DNA of 64,000 nucleotides from an uncultured Verrucomicrobiota bacterium (GTDB taxonomy: Bacteria; Verrucomicrobiota; Verrucomicrobiia; Verrucomicrobiales; DEV007): NCBI GenBank assembly GCA_902510815.1, contig CABXDI010000001.1, positions 62,001 through 126,000 on the forward strand, in the 5' to 3' direction. A program made the position numbers and the translations under genes. Positions within the stretch are counted from its first letter, which is position 1, and each line of letters opens with the position of its first letter. This document shows, in pieces, positions 40,942-52,114 of the stretch. Below the pieces are notes generated by a model. That model was given only the letters and a program-made list of their open reading frames with translations. It made no database searches and was not told the origin of the DNA.

Positions 40942-42444
40942 ATGAGACCGCTTCATCCCTTGAAAATATTTACCTTTTTCACTTTAAGCACGGTAGCTAC
41001 ACACATGGGCTACTCAGAAGAAGAAAACGAAGTAAAGGCCATTAGTTTTTATAAAGACATCAGACCAATTTTTCAGGCTAATTGCCAAGGCTGCCACCAA
41101 CCATCAAAAGCCAAAGGAAAGTACATCATGACCAATTTTGAAAAATTGGTTAATGGTGGTGACAGTGGGGACCCAGCCATTGTACCAGGCGATCCAGAGA
41201 AGAGTTATCTTGTGGAAGTAATTACTCCAATTGACGGTGAAGCTGAAATGCCTCAAAAGGCTGACCCTCTCCATGAAACTGAAATCGCGCTGATCAATAA
41301 ATGGGTATCAGAAGGAGCCATCGATGATACCCCAGAAGGAGCGAAGCAGAAGTTCACTGCCGAGAATCCCCCTGAATATATTCAACCCCCGGTAGTGACT
41401 GCACTCGACTATTCACCGGACGGTTCACTTTTAGCTGTTTCTGGGTTTCATGAAGTTCTTCTTCATAAGGCTGACGGATCAGCTCTCGAGTCTAGGCTCG
41501 TTGGTCTGTCTGAAAGAATTGAATCAGTTTCCTTTTCGCCTGATGGAAAGAAAATCGCCGTAACTGGTGGTCTACCAGCAAGAATGGGTGAAGTCCAAGT
41601 ATGGGATACTGATACAAAAAAATTAAGCATCTCCGTTCCCGTCACCTATGACACCATTTATGGCGGTAGCTGGTCCCCAGACAGTTCGATCATCGCCTTC
41701 GGCTGCTCTGACAATAGCGTCAGAGCGGTGAATGCAAAAACAGGCAAACAAGTTCTCTTCATGGGAAGTCATAACGACTGGGTCATTGATACCGTGTTCT
41801 CTGTAAAAGGAGATTACCTCTCTTCCGTTGCTCGGGACATGTCTGCCAAATTAACAAAAATTGACGAGCAAAGATTTATCGACAACATCACCTCTATAAC
41901 ACCTAAAGCACTAAAAGGTGGAATCCTGACGGTTACAAGGCACCCGACCAAAGATCATATACTCTTTGGTGGTGCTGATGGCGTACCAAAAATTTATCGA
42001 ATGCAAAGGGTCAAGAAAAGGGAAATAGGTGATGATTCGAATCAACTGTGGAATCTACCTCCGCTGAAAGGAAGAGTTTTTTCAGTGGACTGGAGCCAAG
42101 ATGGCAAACTCATTGCCGCAGGTAGCAGTCTCGATGGTAAAGGTTATCTACACATCTATGGTATTGACCCAGAGTACAATATCCCTGGTGATATTGACGG
42201 AATCATTAAAAAACCAGTACAAAACCGTAATGGAGGCGAGAAAAACAAGCTCAACGAATACTTCAAAAACGGCATTAAAGTTATCGCTACAATTGACTCT
42301 ATTCCCTCAGGGATTTATGCGGTGGCATTTCATCCTGACGGAAGCCAAATCGCTGCGGCCGGATCAGACGGAATCGTAAGAATTTATAATACAAGCAATG
42401 GAGAAACCATTAACCAATTCGTTCCCGTCCCTATTAACCAATAA
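40942..42444 (+). CDS. PSCyt1 (CxxCH) plus WD40 repeat protein
   Basis: FQANCQGCHQPSKAKGKY; WD40-like ALDYSPDGSLLAVSGFHEVLLH, VSFSPDGKKIAVTGG, VAFHPDGSQIAAAGSDGIVRIYN. Confidence 0.9.
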   Translation: MRPLHPLKIFTFFTLSTVATHMGYSEEENEVKAISFYKDIRPIFQANCQGCHQPSKAKGKYIMTNFEKLVNGGDSGDPAIVPGDPEKSYLVEVITPIDGEAEMPQKADPLHETEIALINKWVSEGAIDDTPEGAKQKFTAENPPEYIQPPVVTALDYSPDGSLLAVSGFHEVLLHKADGSALESRLVGLSERIESVSFSPDGKKIAVTGGLPARMGEVQVWDTDTKKLSISVPVTYDTIYGGSWSPDSSIIAFGCSDNSVRAVNAKTGKQVLFMGSHNDWVIDTVFSVKGDYLSSVARDMSAKLTKIDEQRFIDNITSITPKALKGGILTVTRHPTKDHILFGGADGVPKIYRMQRVKKREIGDDSNQLWNLPPLKGRVFSVDWSQDGKLIAAGSSLDGKGYLHIYGIDPEYNIPGDIDGIIKKPVQNRNGGEKNKLNEYFKNGIKVIATIDSIPSGIYAVAFHPDGSQIAAAGSDGIVRIYNTSNGETINQFVPVPINQ

Positions 42445-42495
42445 TTTTTAGTAATATTTAAGACCCGCTAATTCAATCTGAAGCACTAAACCAAT

Positions 42496-45400
42496 TTGAT
42501 GACTAAAACAAAATTATTCATAACCCTCTTATCGGCAATTTCGTTCTTACCATTACAGTCCCTATGGTCTAAGGAAACTGTCCAAGATTTCAGCAGCATT
42601 CAATCGCTAGAGGTTAACCCAAAGTCTGCAAAGCTGGAAAATCCTTTTTCTTATTCACAGGTCATTCTGACAGCTAAATTAGGCAACGGCCAAATTATTG
42701 ATGCGACTCGTAATGCCAAATCTAGTATTGAAGGAGAAGCTGTTAAATTATCTCAGAGCGGCCTTATTGAACCTATCAAAGATGGAAACGCGACCCTTCA
42801 TTTTGAACTTCATGGTCAAAAGGCAAGCATTACAGTACAAGTGACTGGACAGAGTCAGAAATTCAACCCCGACTATGTGAGAGACATAATGCCGGTCGTT
42901 TCAAGAATGGGTTGTAACCAAGGAACATGTCACGGTTCAAAGGACGGTAAGAATGGTTTCAAGCTTTCACTCAGAGGATATGATCCAATCTATGACATCC
43001 GTGCATTCACTGATGATTTAGGAGCACGAAGAGTAAACGTAGCAGCTCCCGACTCAAGCCTATTACTTCTCAAAGCAACTGGAGCAGTTCCTCATGAGGG
43101 AGGCCAAGTCACTAAGCCAGACTCAAATTACTACAATATTGTCAAAAACTGGATTGCTGGTGGAGCAAAGCTTGACCTTGCAACTCCAAAAGTAACTGGG
43201 ATCGAAGTCTTTCCCCAAAATCCTGTAGTCGAAAGGATAGGTAATAAACAACAGATCCGAGTGGTGGCGACATTCGCTGATGGAGTTAAAAGGGACGTGA
43301 CTAGAGAAGCATTTGTACAAAGTGGTAACACAGAAGTGGCTGAGCCAGAGAAAAAAAGTCACTCACTCATCAACACTATTCGTAGAGGTGAGGCTCCTAT
43401 TCTCATCAGATACGAAGGTAATTATGCAGCGACAACAGTAACAGTCATGGGAGACAGGTCAGGTTTCGTATGGGAACAACCTCCTGCAAATAACAAAGTG
43501 GATGAGCTCGTTGCCTCTAAGTGGGAAAGAATGAAAATAAACCCCTCAGGACTCTGTGATGACTACGAGTTTATTAGAAGAATTTACCTTGATTTAACGG
43601 GTCTACCGCCATCATCAGAAGTTGTTCAGGCTTTCATCAGCGATAACAAGCCACAAAGAGAAAAGAGAGACGCAATCATCGATCAATTAGTTGGTTCCAA
43701 TGAATATATTGATCACTGGACTAATAAGTGGTCTGACCTCTTGCAAGTTAACAGAAAGTTTCTTGGCCAAGACGGGGCAAAAGGACTTCGGGAGTGGATC
43801 AGGATGCAGGTCGAAAATAATAAACCTTATGATGAATTTGTAAGAAATATTATTACGGCAACAGGTTCCAACAAGACCAATCCACCGGCCTCATATTACA
43901 AAGTCTTAAGAGAGCCCACAGAGCTCATGGAAAATACCACTCACCTCTTCCTTGCAACAAGATTCAACTGTAATAAGTGTCATGACCACCCTTTCGAAAA
44001 GTGGACCCAAGACCAGTACTACGAACTAGCCGCTTATTTTGCTCAGGTAGAACTGAAAAGGGACCCCGCTTCAGGGAAGAACAATATTGGAGGAACGGCT
44101 GTTGAAGGAGCCAAACCACTTTACGAACTCATTTCAGATAAGAAGGAAGGTGAAGTCATTCATGATCGAACCAAAGAAATTAGCCCTCCAAGTTTTCCTT
44201 ATTCATCAGGAAGAGACCAATCCAAGCCAAAGCTCGATACTCGTAGAGCTGAATTAGCAGACTGGATCACTGCCCCAGGCAATCGGTACTTTGCCTCAAG
44301 TTACGTGAATCGTCTTTGGGGTTACATGATGGGAACAGGAATCATTGAACCTCTTGATGATATCAGGGCCGGCAACCCTCCTAGTAACCCTGAACTGCTC
44401 AAGTTCCTTGAAGGTGAATTCATTAAAAGCAATTTCAACATTCAGCACATCCTTCGCCTTATCTGTAAATCAAGGACCTACCAACTTTCCATAGCAACCA
44501 ACAAATGGAACAATGATGACACTGTCAACTTCTCTCATGGCAAGGCACGTAGGCTGCCAGCAGAAGTACTTTACGATGCAATTCATACATCTCTCGGAGC
44601 TCAACCTAATTTTCCTGGCGTCCCTGCAGGAACTAGAGCAGCTCAACTACCAGACGTCGGCATCAAGCTACCTGACGGATTCCTAGATAATGCCGGAAGA
44701 CCCGTCAGGGAAAGTGCCTGTGAGTGCGAAAGAAGTAGCGGGCTTCAACTCGGACCAATTATGGCTCTCGTCTCAGGTCCAACTGTCGGCAATGCTATCA
44801 GTGACCCTAAAAACGTTCTACCTAAGCTCATTGAATCTTCAGAAGACGACACAAAGGTCATCAATGAAATATTCCTAAGGCTTCTCTCACGACCAGCAAG
44901 CAAAGACGAACTAACGGCGACTCTATCCATGCTTGATGCAGTAGAAAAAGATCATGCTAATATCGTTCAAAAAGTTCAGGAAAGAGAGTCCCTACTCAAA
45001 GAAGAGACTCTAAAAGCCGAGAAACAAAGAGAAACAAAGATTGCTGAGGCAAAAAAATCACTGACTGACTACCAAGCCGGTATCGCCGAGCGCGAAGCAA
45101 AGCTTAATAAGGAACAAGCCGATCGCATATCAAATGCTGATAAAGCAGTTAAGGAATTTGAAGCAAGCATTCCACAAAAGGTCTCTGAGTGGGCCAAAGC
45201 AAACTCATCAGAATCAAAGTGGGAGGTCATTAATCCAATAGGCTTTAATACAACGAATGGCTCTAAGCTTGAACTTGAAAATGATAGTTCACTTCTGGCT
45301 TCCGGTAAAAATGGTATAGGCAATTATAGAATATATGCCACAACGGCCATCGAAAATGTTACAGGAGTAAGAATTGAAACTATTCCTGACCAAAGGCTAC

Positions 45401-46536
45401 CCAAAGGCGGCCCCGGAAGAGCAGGAGACGGTAATTTCGTTCTGACCGAATTTGAAGTTCATGCTTCAGCAGTCCAGAAAAAAGAAGACTGGAACGTTGT
45501 TAAATTGTGGACCTTTGATAATGGAGTTGATGGCTGGGAAAAGCCAAACCAAGCTGAGATAAGCGTTGAGAAGGGTGTCCTTAAAATTAACAGTAAGGGT
45601 GATGACCCATCAGTCACCGCTTCATTAAACTCGCCAGCGGGATCCTATATGGTTGACCTAAAAGCTGAGTTTCCTGGTCAAGGAAAAGCACATGCCCAGC
45701 TTTTCTGGACAACAAAGAAAGATCCTAACATTTCAGAGGAACGATCCACTAGACTCACCTTACCAAGGGGTAAAAAAGGCTGGCAGAACTACCGCTTCTT
45801 TTTCCAAACTGATAGTGAACTCACATCAGTAAGGTTCGATCCAATCGATGATAAGAACATTGTTTACATTGACGCGATGCGCGTTAACAGAGCAGAAACT
45901 CCAAAACTTGAAAAGTTCGCTCTTGAAAATGCTAAAGCAAATCACAGCCAAGCTGATTACAATGTGACCACTGCCATTGACGGAAAAAGAGACGGCGATA
46001 AAAACGGTTGGGCCATTAGCCCAAAATCAAACACAGAGCTCATGGCAACATTTGAGGTAAAAGACCAACCTAAAATAGAGGGCCGTCGCCTCCTTAGATT
46101 TGATCTTGATCAAAGATACCAAGGCAAAGACTACTCTATCGGAAGATTCAGAATATCCATCACTTCATCTCCAAAGCCCATCAACTTTGGACTTCCAGGG
46201 AACATTGACTCAATTATAGCCAAGGCTGAAAATGAAAGAACCAAAGAAGAGGTAGCTGAAATCACCAAATACTATCGCGAGAATAATGGAGACCTTAAAA
46301 AGCTTCAGGAGGGACTTGCCAATGCAAAAAAACCAAGGCCGGCTGACCCAAAAATCGCTGAACTCCAAGCGAACATCAAAGAGGCAGAAAAGCCGATACC
46401 TCAAGATTATAAACTCGCTCAACTGCGAAAAGACGCAGGTTTGAGTGAACAACAAAAAAACCAGAAACGCTTAACCGCCGCTCAAGACATTGCATGGGCT
46501 ATTATTAATACACCGGCATTCTTGTTTAACCGCTAA
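42496..46536 (+). CDS. DUF1549/DUF1553 protein with Ig-like N-terminus, CX4CH motif and C-terminal inserted modules
   Basis: MGCNQGTCHGSKDGKNGFKLSLRGYDP; FIRRIYLDLTGLPPSSEVV; NCNKCHDHPFEKWTQ; SSYVNRLWGYMMGTGIIEPLDD. Confidence 0.9.
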   Translation: MMTKTKLFITLLSAISFLPLQSLWSKETVQDFSSIQSLEVNPKSAKLENPFSYSQVILTAKLGNGQIIDATRNAKSSIEGEAVKLSQSGLIEPIKDGNATLHFELHGQKASITVQVTGQSQKFNPDYVRDIMPVVSRMGCNQGTCHGSKDGKNGFKLSLRGYDPIYDIRAFTDDLGARRVNVAAPDSSLLLLKATGAVPHEGGQVTKPDSNYYNIVKNWIAGGAKLDLATPKVTGIEVFPQNPVVERIGNKQQIRVVATFADGVKRDVTREAFVQSGNTEVAEPEKKSHSLINTIRRGEAPILIRYEGNYAATTVTVMGDRSGFVWEQPPANNKVDELVASKWERMKINPSGLCDDYEFIRRIYLDLTGLPPSSEVVQAFISDNKPQREKRDAIIDQLVGSNEYIDHWTNKWSDLLQVNRKFLGQDGAKGLREWIRMQVENNKPYDEFVRNIITATGSNKTNPPASYYKVLREPTELMENTTHLFLATRFNCNKCHDHPFEKWTQDQYYELAAYFAQVELKRDPASGKNNIGGTAVEGAKPLYELISDKKEGEVIHDRTKEISPPSFPYSSGRDQSKPKLDTRRAELADWITAPGNRYFASSYVNRLWGYMMGTGIIEPLDDIRAGNPPSNPELLKFLEGEFIKSNFNIQHILRLICKSRTYQLSIATNKWNNDDTVNFSHGKARRLPAEVLYDAIHTSLGAQPNFPGVPAGTRAAQLPDVGIKLPDGFLDNAGRPVRESACECERSSGLQLGPIMALVSGPTVGNAISDPKNVLPKLIESSEDDTKVINEIFLRLLSRPASKDELTATLSMLDAVEKDHANIVQKVQERESLLKEETLKAEKQRETKIAEAKKSLTDYQAGIAEREAKLNKEQADRISNADKAVKEFEASIPQKVSEWAKANSSESKWEVINPIGFNTTNGSKLELENDSSLLASGKNGIGNYRIYATTAIENVTGVRIETIPDQRLPKGGPGRAGDGNFVLTEFEVHASAVQKKEDWNVVKLWTFDNGVDGWEKPNQAEISVEKGVLKINSKGDDPSVTASLNSPAGSYMVDLKAEFPGQGKAHAQLFWTTKKDPNISEERSTRLTLPRGKKGWQNYRFFFQTDSELTSVRFDPIDDKNIVYIDAMRVNRAETPKLEKFALENAKANHSQADYNVTTAIDGKRDGDKNGWAISPKSNTELMATFEVKDQPKIEGRRLLRFDLDQRYQGKDYSIGRFRISITSSPKPINFGLPGNIDSIIAKAENERTKEEVAEITKYYRENNGDLKKLQEGLANAKKPRPADPKIAELQANIKEAEKPIPQDYKLAQLRKDAGLSEQQKNQKRLTAAQDIAWAIINTPAFLFNR

Positions 46537-46659
46537 AAATACAGCAAAACTGAAAAAATTACCGCACATTGATTTATGTATGAAAATCAATGATTTACAA
46601 AAAGACTAGCAGTCATATAATTATAATTAAGAAATCATAACCGTTAACAAATAGAGACG

Positions 46660-48120
46660 ATGTTTAGAATACTAGGTGACCCAGGAAAAGACCTTTGCGA
46701 CAAACACCTCAAACCATCTCGTAGAGATTTCCTCAGAGTAGGTGGAGGTGGAATGATTGGCCTGACTCTAAGCTCAATGCTTGAGCTAAAAGCAAAAGCA
46801 AATCAAAGCAAATCTCCTGGTTGGGGCAAAGCCAAGTCTATTATAATGGTTTACCTTCAAGGAGGACCAAGTCATCTCGATCTTTGGGATCCCAAGAAAG
46901 ATGTTCCTGATAACGTAAGATCTGCCTTTAACACAATCCCTACCAAGATCCCGGGAGTGCATTTCACTGAAATATTACCTGAGCTTGCAAAGATCAATGA
47001 CAAGTTCACTCTAATGAGAGCAGTAAGCTATGAGCCAAATGGCCTCTTCAACCACACTGCGGCCATCTATCAAATGATGACTGGATACACGACTGATAAA
47101 GTATCTCCATCAGGCCAACTCGAGCCTCCTTCACCTAAAGACTTCCCTAACTTTGGTTCTAATATTGTCCGAATCAAGCCACCCTCCGAACCGATGCTAC
47201 CATTCGTAATGCTGCCTCGACCACTTCAAGAGTCTAATGTGGTCGGTAAAGGTGGAACCGGAGGATTCCTAGGAAGAGCCTACGACCCTTACACTTTATA
47301 TCCAAGTGGTGGAGATATGGATATGCAGAAAATGACAAGGATCAAAATTGATGACCTTCAACTCAGACCAGACGTTTTTGCAACTCGACTCGAGAGACGC
47401 GCTTCTTTAAGAGAGGCAATCTCAAAGAAAATGAACAAGGTCGAAGAAGCGGTTAAAGATTACAACCTCAATGAGTACTACGATCAGGCTCTTAATCTAA
47501 TCATTTCTGGAAAAGCACGTGAAGCATTTGCTTTAGACCAAGAGAAAATCGCAACCAGAGAAAAGTACGGCAACACTTCATTTGGTGACAGTTGCCTTCT
47601 TGCAAGAAGGCTAGTTGAAGCTGGCACCAGCGTCGTCGAAGTCATATGGCCTAAGGTTGCTAACTCGGACAACCACTCTTGGGATCACCACAAAGATCTC
47701 ACGAAAAGAATGAAGAATCAGTCTGGACCAATGCTCGACAAAGGTTTATCAGGACTCATCTCAGATCTTGATGAGCGCGGAATGCTTGAAGATACGCTCG
47801 TTGTAGCCGTTGGTGAATTTGGTCGTAGCCCTCAAAAAGGAGTCAGCACTTCAGGTAACGGAAATAGTGCGGATGGTCGTGACCACTGGCCTTATTGCTA
47901 CACTGGACTCATTGCAGGTGCAGGAATCAAGAGAGGCAATGTGCACGGAAAATCAGATAAGACTGGTTCAGCTCCTCTTGAAGACCCAGTACATCCGACA
48001 CAATTACTCGCAACGATTTATCATGCTTTCGGAATCGAGCCTACCTCGATTGTTTATAATCACTTGAACCAGCCACGTGAGCTAGTTAAGGCCGAGGCAA
48101 TTACTGAACTCTTTGGATAA
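46660..48120 (+). CDS. DUF1501 protein
   Basis: [64 protein letters not shown]. Confidence 0.92.
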   Translation: MFRILGDPGKDLCDKHLKPSRRDFLRVGGGGMIGLTLSSMLELKAKANQSKSPGWGKAKSIIMVYLQGGPSHLDLWDPKKDVPDNVRSAFNTIPTKIPGVHFTEILPELAKINDKFTLMRAVSYEPNGLFNHTAAIYQMMTGYTTDKVSPSGQLEPPSPKDFPNFGSNIVRIKPPSEPMLPFVMLPRPLQESNVVGKGGTGGFLGRAYDPYTLYPSGGDMDMQKMTRIKIDDLQLRPDVFATRLERRASLREAISKKMNKVEEAVKDYNLNEYYDQALNLIISGKAREAFALDQEKIATREKYGNTSFGDSCLLARRLVEAGTSVVEVIWPKVANSDNHSWDHHKDLTKRMKNQSGPMLDKGLSGLISDLDERGMLEDTLVVAVGEFGRSPQKGVSTSGNGNSADGRDHWPYCYTGLIAGAGIKRGNVHGKSDKTGSAPLEDPVHPTQLLATIYHAFGIEPTSIVYNHLNQPRELVKAEAITELFG

Positions 48121-48183
48121 AGATTTTCTTAGATTAAAGAAAGTCTGATCAAAGCTATGAGCCTGAATGATCAAAGTGTCTAG

Positions 48184-49647
48184 TTGATGTTAACCATCAC
48201 TGACCGCCGATTTTCTCAAGGTTCATCAACCTTCGGTAGGCGTGACTTCCTTCGTATCGGTAGCTTAGGTGGATTGACGATGCCTGGGCTCCAAGCAGCC
48301 CAGTCTCAGTCGGCGCTAGATAATAATATATTCAAGAACAAATCAATCGTCTTCTTATTTCTGCAAGGCGGCCCACCCCAAATCGAAACCTTTGATCCTA
48401 AAATCAATGTCGCCTCTGATAATCGGAGTTGCACTGGAGAGGTTCGAACTAATGTGCCAGGTGTCTGGTTCGGCGGCACCCTACCTAAGCTTGCTCAAAG
48501 AGCTGACCGTTTAGCAGTCGTTCGCTCATTTGCCACTAATGATGGAAGTCACAACCCAATGCCTATTCTGACAGGAAAGCATCCTTCAGGAGCCACCATG
48601 AGCGCCTTGTGTGCCAAAGCGACCGGAGCATTTCATCCGGAGAGCGGTTTGCCAATGAACACGGTTATTGTTCCGGAAGCTGTGAAGCCAGACCTAAAGC
48701 TTGGCAATCCAACATCAACGTTCAGCCTACCGAGAATTAAAACTTCAGTTGCCTCTCCAGGAAATCTTGGGAATGCCTATAAAGGATTCATTCGCAACGG
48801 CAGTCCAGAACAATTAGGTAACTTCGATCTAAAATTACCTCGAGACCGATTCGAAGATCGCTACCAACTTCTCGGTGAACTAGATGACTTGAAGCGTCAC
48901 CTAGATCAGAGCGGTGAAGTCAATGGTATGAGTCAGATTGAACGACAAACATATGATCTTCTTCTTCGCGGTGTATCTGATGCTTTCGACCTGTCCAAGG
49001 AAGATCCAAAAACCATTGCAAAATACGACACTAGCCACCTCTTTAACATGTCCGACTACCATAATGGAGGTAAGTATTTTTTATTCAACGGGAAAAAAAA
49101 GCTAGTCGACCAAGAACGCTGGACCAATTTATTGGGTAAAGAAATGTTACTTGCTAGGCGCTTATGCGAGGCCGGTTGCGGTTTCGTGACTGTAGTCGAT
49201 TCGAGTTGGGATTTTCATGGAAACGGCGCCAATAATCCTGGCACCCTCGTAGGCATGAATACGCTAGGAGCCCAAATGGATCATGCCGTTTCAGCTTTCC
49301 TTGATGACGTAGAAGCGCGTGGGTTAAGTGATCAAATATTACTCATCGTCACAGGAGAAATGGGCCGATCGCCGATCAAACGCAATAAAGACGCCGGCAC
49401 CGATCACCACGGAGACTTGACCCCTCTCATGTTTGCCGGAGGAGGCTTAAATATGGGACAGGCGATCGGTAAATCCGATCGAACTGGCAGCCGACCCGCC
49501 TCAGAACCTTACGGCCCAGAAAACCTACTCTCTACATTGATGCACACCATGTTCGACGCGAACAAACTTCGCGTGTCACCCGAACTATTACCACCTGATA
49601 TCACTAAGTTGATTCTCGGAACGGAACCAATTAAAGAACTTTTCTAA
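48184..49647 (+). CDS. DUF1501 protein (second, divergent)
   Basis: GRRDFLRIGSLGGLTM; FLQGGPPQIETFDPK; IVTGEMGRSPIKRN; DHHGDLTPLMFAGGGLNMGQ. Confidence 0.92.
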   Translation: MMLTITDRRFSQGSSTFGRRDFLRIGSLGGLTMPGLQAAQSQSALDNNIFKNKSIVFLFLQGGPPQIETFDPKINVASDNRSCTGEVRTNVPGVWFGGTLPKLAQRADRLAVVRSFATNDGSHNPMPILTGKHPSGATMSALCAKATGAFHPESGLPMNTVIVPEAVKPDLKLGNPTSTFSLPRIKTSVASPGNLGNAYKGFIRNGSPEQLGNFDLKLPRDRFEDRYQLLGELDDLKRHLDQSGEVNGMSQIERQTYDLLLRGVSDAFDLSKEDPKTIAKYDTSHLFNMSDYHNGGKYFLFNGKKKLVDQERWTNLLGKEMLLARRLCEAGCGFVTVVDSSWDFHGNGANNPGTLVGMNTLGAQMDHAVSAFLDDVEARGLSDQILLIVTGEMGRSPIKRNKDAGTDHHGDLTPLMFAGGGLNMGQAIGKSDRTGSRPASEPYGPENLLSTLMHTMFDANKLRVSPELLPPDITKLILGTEPIKELF

Positions 49648-49684
49648 ACAAATTGGCAGCATTCTAGCCTGAATAACAAAGTAG

Positions 49685-50917
49685 CTATTTTACTATTTTA
49701 GCTTTGGCTAAATAATCAGGATCAATATCCACACCGATTCCATGACCGTTAGGTGCAGTCATCGACCCTTTGCTGACTGTGATCTTATCACCTGATGATT
49801 CCCATGGAAAACTCTTCGTCAATCCTTTGTACTCCTGAAATGGACCAGGGTTAGGACAGCATGCTGCAAAAATTCCCATGTAAATAAACCCAAGACCCCC
49901 ACCCGAAATGTGTGGTGTGCAATCATAGCCTTTCGCAGCAGCCATTCGAGCTACACGCAATGATCGAATGAGTCCACCATAATAAAATATATCAGGCTGA
50001 AAGATTCGAACGCCACTATTTTTAACCATCCAATTAAAACGCCACTGACTACTCTCTTGTTCGCCCCAGGCAACAGGAATGTCTAAGGCCTCGGCAACTT
50101 TTTTTGTTTCTTCTAGGTAATCGAACGGGACAGGTTCTTCGTAGAATGCAAAATTATTTGCTTCTAATATCTTACCAACTTGAATGGCTTTTTTCACTGA
50201 AATGTAAGAACTATTAGCGTCAGCATAAAGAGTACACCTATCACCTAAAGATTCTGCAACCATGGGAATTAATTTCTCAGTCCTTTCAGGGACAACATCA
50301 GCCACCTTCATTCTTCCTCCAATTTTAATTTTTAATGCTTTCGCTCCGATACTGTCTACCGAATTAATAATACGCCTGAGGGATTCCTGAGATTCTCTAG
50401 AGCGATGATTATTCGCTATGTAGAGGTCAATGGTCTTGCGCAAACTTCCACCCAAAAGATCCGCTACTGAACACTTGGCAACTTTTCCAAGAAGGTCAAG
50501 AATTGCAAATTCAGCGGCTGCGAGTTGAACCCAAAATAATTGCCCCTGCATCTTATAATTGCTTCCATTAAGAAAAACGCCATCCACTAATCGATCAAGA
50601 TCTCGTGCGTCTTTACCGCGCATATAAGGAGCGATAACCTTGGTAAAAACTTGCTGGCTTAGCTCGGTCTTCTTTGGATGTCCAACCGACCACCCTTCAG
50701 CACTATCTTTCGAGCGGGCTCGGATAAACCATTCGGAATCCCTTTCATACAATTCAAGCGAATCGATAATAATCGGGTCAGGGAGGCGCTCACGGCTAAT
50801 AAATGGTACAAAACTCCCTATGGGATCTAAGTCCTTGGTGCCTGACCGAGCAATTCCGCCCATCATTACTACTGCAGCGGGGATACTTTTGGAGAAAATA
50901 AAACTCCTTCGTTTCAT
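49685..50917 (-). CDS. Enolase-superfamily mandelate racemase/muconate lactonizing-like protein
   Basis: LKIKIGGRMK, LYADANSSYI, FYEEPVPFDYLEETK, GEQESSQWRF; N-terminal MKRRSFIFSKSIPAAVVMMGG signal. Confidence 0.85.
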   Translation of the reverse strand: MKRRSFIFSKSIPAAVVMMGGIARSGTKDLDPIGSFVPFISRERLPDPIIIDSLELYERDSEWFIRARSKDSAEGWSVGHPKKTELSQQVFTKVIAPYMRGKDARDLDRLVDGVFLNGSNYKMQGQLFWVQLAAAEFAILDLLGKVAKCSVADLLGGSLRKTIDLYIANNHRSRESQESLRRIINSVDSIGAKALKIKIGGRMKVADVVPERTEKLIPMVAESLGDRCTLYADANSSYISVKKAIQVGKILEANNFAFYEEPVPFDYLEETKKVAEALDIPVAWGEQESSQWRFNWMVKNSGVRIFQPDIFYYGGLIRSLRVARMAAAKGYDCTPHISGGGLGFIYMGIFAACCPNPGPFQEYKGLTKSFPWESSGDKITVSKGSMTAPNGHGIGVDIDPDYLAKAKIVK

Positions 50918-51129
50918 ATAGTTTCATATTTAAACGATAGGATAACAGAATGACACTATATTTGTGAAAAACGATTAACAGAATCACACAATGAATAAGA
51001 TTAATTGATGCTTTTACTATTTTTTACGGGTGTATATAAAATCTTATTAGACTTATGTCTAAGTTGGTACATTTTAATGTGCTATACAAAATATAAAGTA
51101 AATAAATACTGATCTGCCGAAACTAAAAG

Positions 51130-52056
51130 TTGATTCATATGAAAAATCTACGGCATGCCGGATATGTTAGAAGATCATTAGATGAAAATGATACTACTGA
51201 TTCACAAACTTCAGATATCAAAGAATATTGCAGAAATGAATCGATCAAAGCTGATTTCTACATTGATGAAGATTTAAGCAACAAAAATGCAGAGAAATTT
51301 CATAAACTTCAAGAAGATGTTCTTAGTGGAAAGATTGGGACAATCATAGTGTCCCAGCTTGATCGCATTAGCCCAAAAGCCTCCGAGGGCTTGAAGATCA
51401 TTGATGATTGGCTAGAAAAGAAAATAACCATAATATCAGTTAATGAAAATCTTCGGTTTGAGGGAAAAAAAGGGGAACTGGCCAGAAAGATACTTAAAGC
51501 ATTTACAAAATGGAACCAGTCATCTCGAAGAGAGCGAGCCATTAAAAGTATAAAAATAGCCAAAGAAAAAAATCCGGAAAAGTTCAAAGGGCGAAAGACT
51601 GGAGCTTATGCAGTAGACGGTGATAAAATTCTCGAACTCAGATCCAAAAATACGTCTTTTGTAAAAATCGCACAAACCCTAATGATAGGGAAAACGACAG
51701 TGCAAAATCACATCGAAAGAAAAGCGGCACTTGATGTTGAATCTGCATTATCGCTAATGGTAAAGCAAAACAACCTAGCTGGAGATTTTAAATTAAATTT
51801 TGATTTTAAAAATGGACTCAACGGCACATTCGAAGCTAACGGAGTAAATGAAATAAAAATACCAAAATTTGCATTATCCATTCTTATGAAAGCTTCGAAG
51901 AAATGGTATGCGCTTCATTTTGATAAAGACAAAGAGCATTACAAGAAGCTGATGACCAAAATTGCTTTTCTATGGTATGATCATGATTCATTTGAAGACT
52001 TGAATAAAGTTATTCCGATTGACCTGATTAGGGAAGCCGAAGCAAAAGTCACTTAA
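51130..52056 (+). CDS. Serine recombinase (resolvase N-terminal) with HTH and novel-looking C-terminal domain
   Basis: AGYVRRSLDENDTTDSQ; IIVSQLDRISPKASEGLKII; RKILKAFTKWNQSSRRERAIKSIKIAKEKNPEKFKGRKTG; HTH SFVKIAQTLMIGKTTVQNHIE. Confidence 0.85.
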   Translation: MIHMKNLRHAGYVRRSLDENDTTDSQTSDIKEYCRNESIKADFYIDEDLSNKNAEKFHKLQEDVLSGKIGTIIVSQLDRISPKASEGLKIIDDWLEKKITIISVNENLRFEGKKGELARKILKAFTKWNQSSRRERAIKSIKIAKEKNPEKFKGRKTGAYAVDGDKILELRSKNTSFVKIAQTLMIGKTTVQNHIERKAALDVESALSLMVKQNNLAGDFKLNFDFKNGLNGTFEANGVNEIKIPKFALSILMKASKKWYALHFDKDKEHYKKLMTKIAFLWYDHDSFEDLNKVIPIDLIREAEAKVT

Positions 52057-52114
52057 TTCCTGTAAACTCTTTGAGCGGTTGCTTTTAGCCACAATTGAAG
52101 AATATTAAATGTAG

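Noticed and set aside
51130-52056. Complete transposon or prophage around the serine recombinase
   Set aside because: No terminal inverted repeats, target duplications, transposase partner or phage structural genes recognised by eye.
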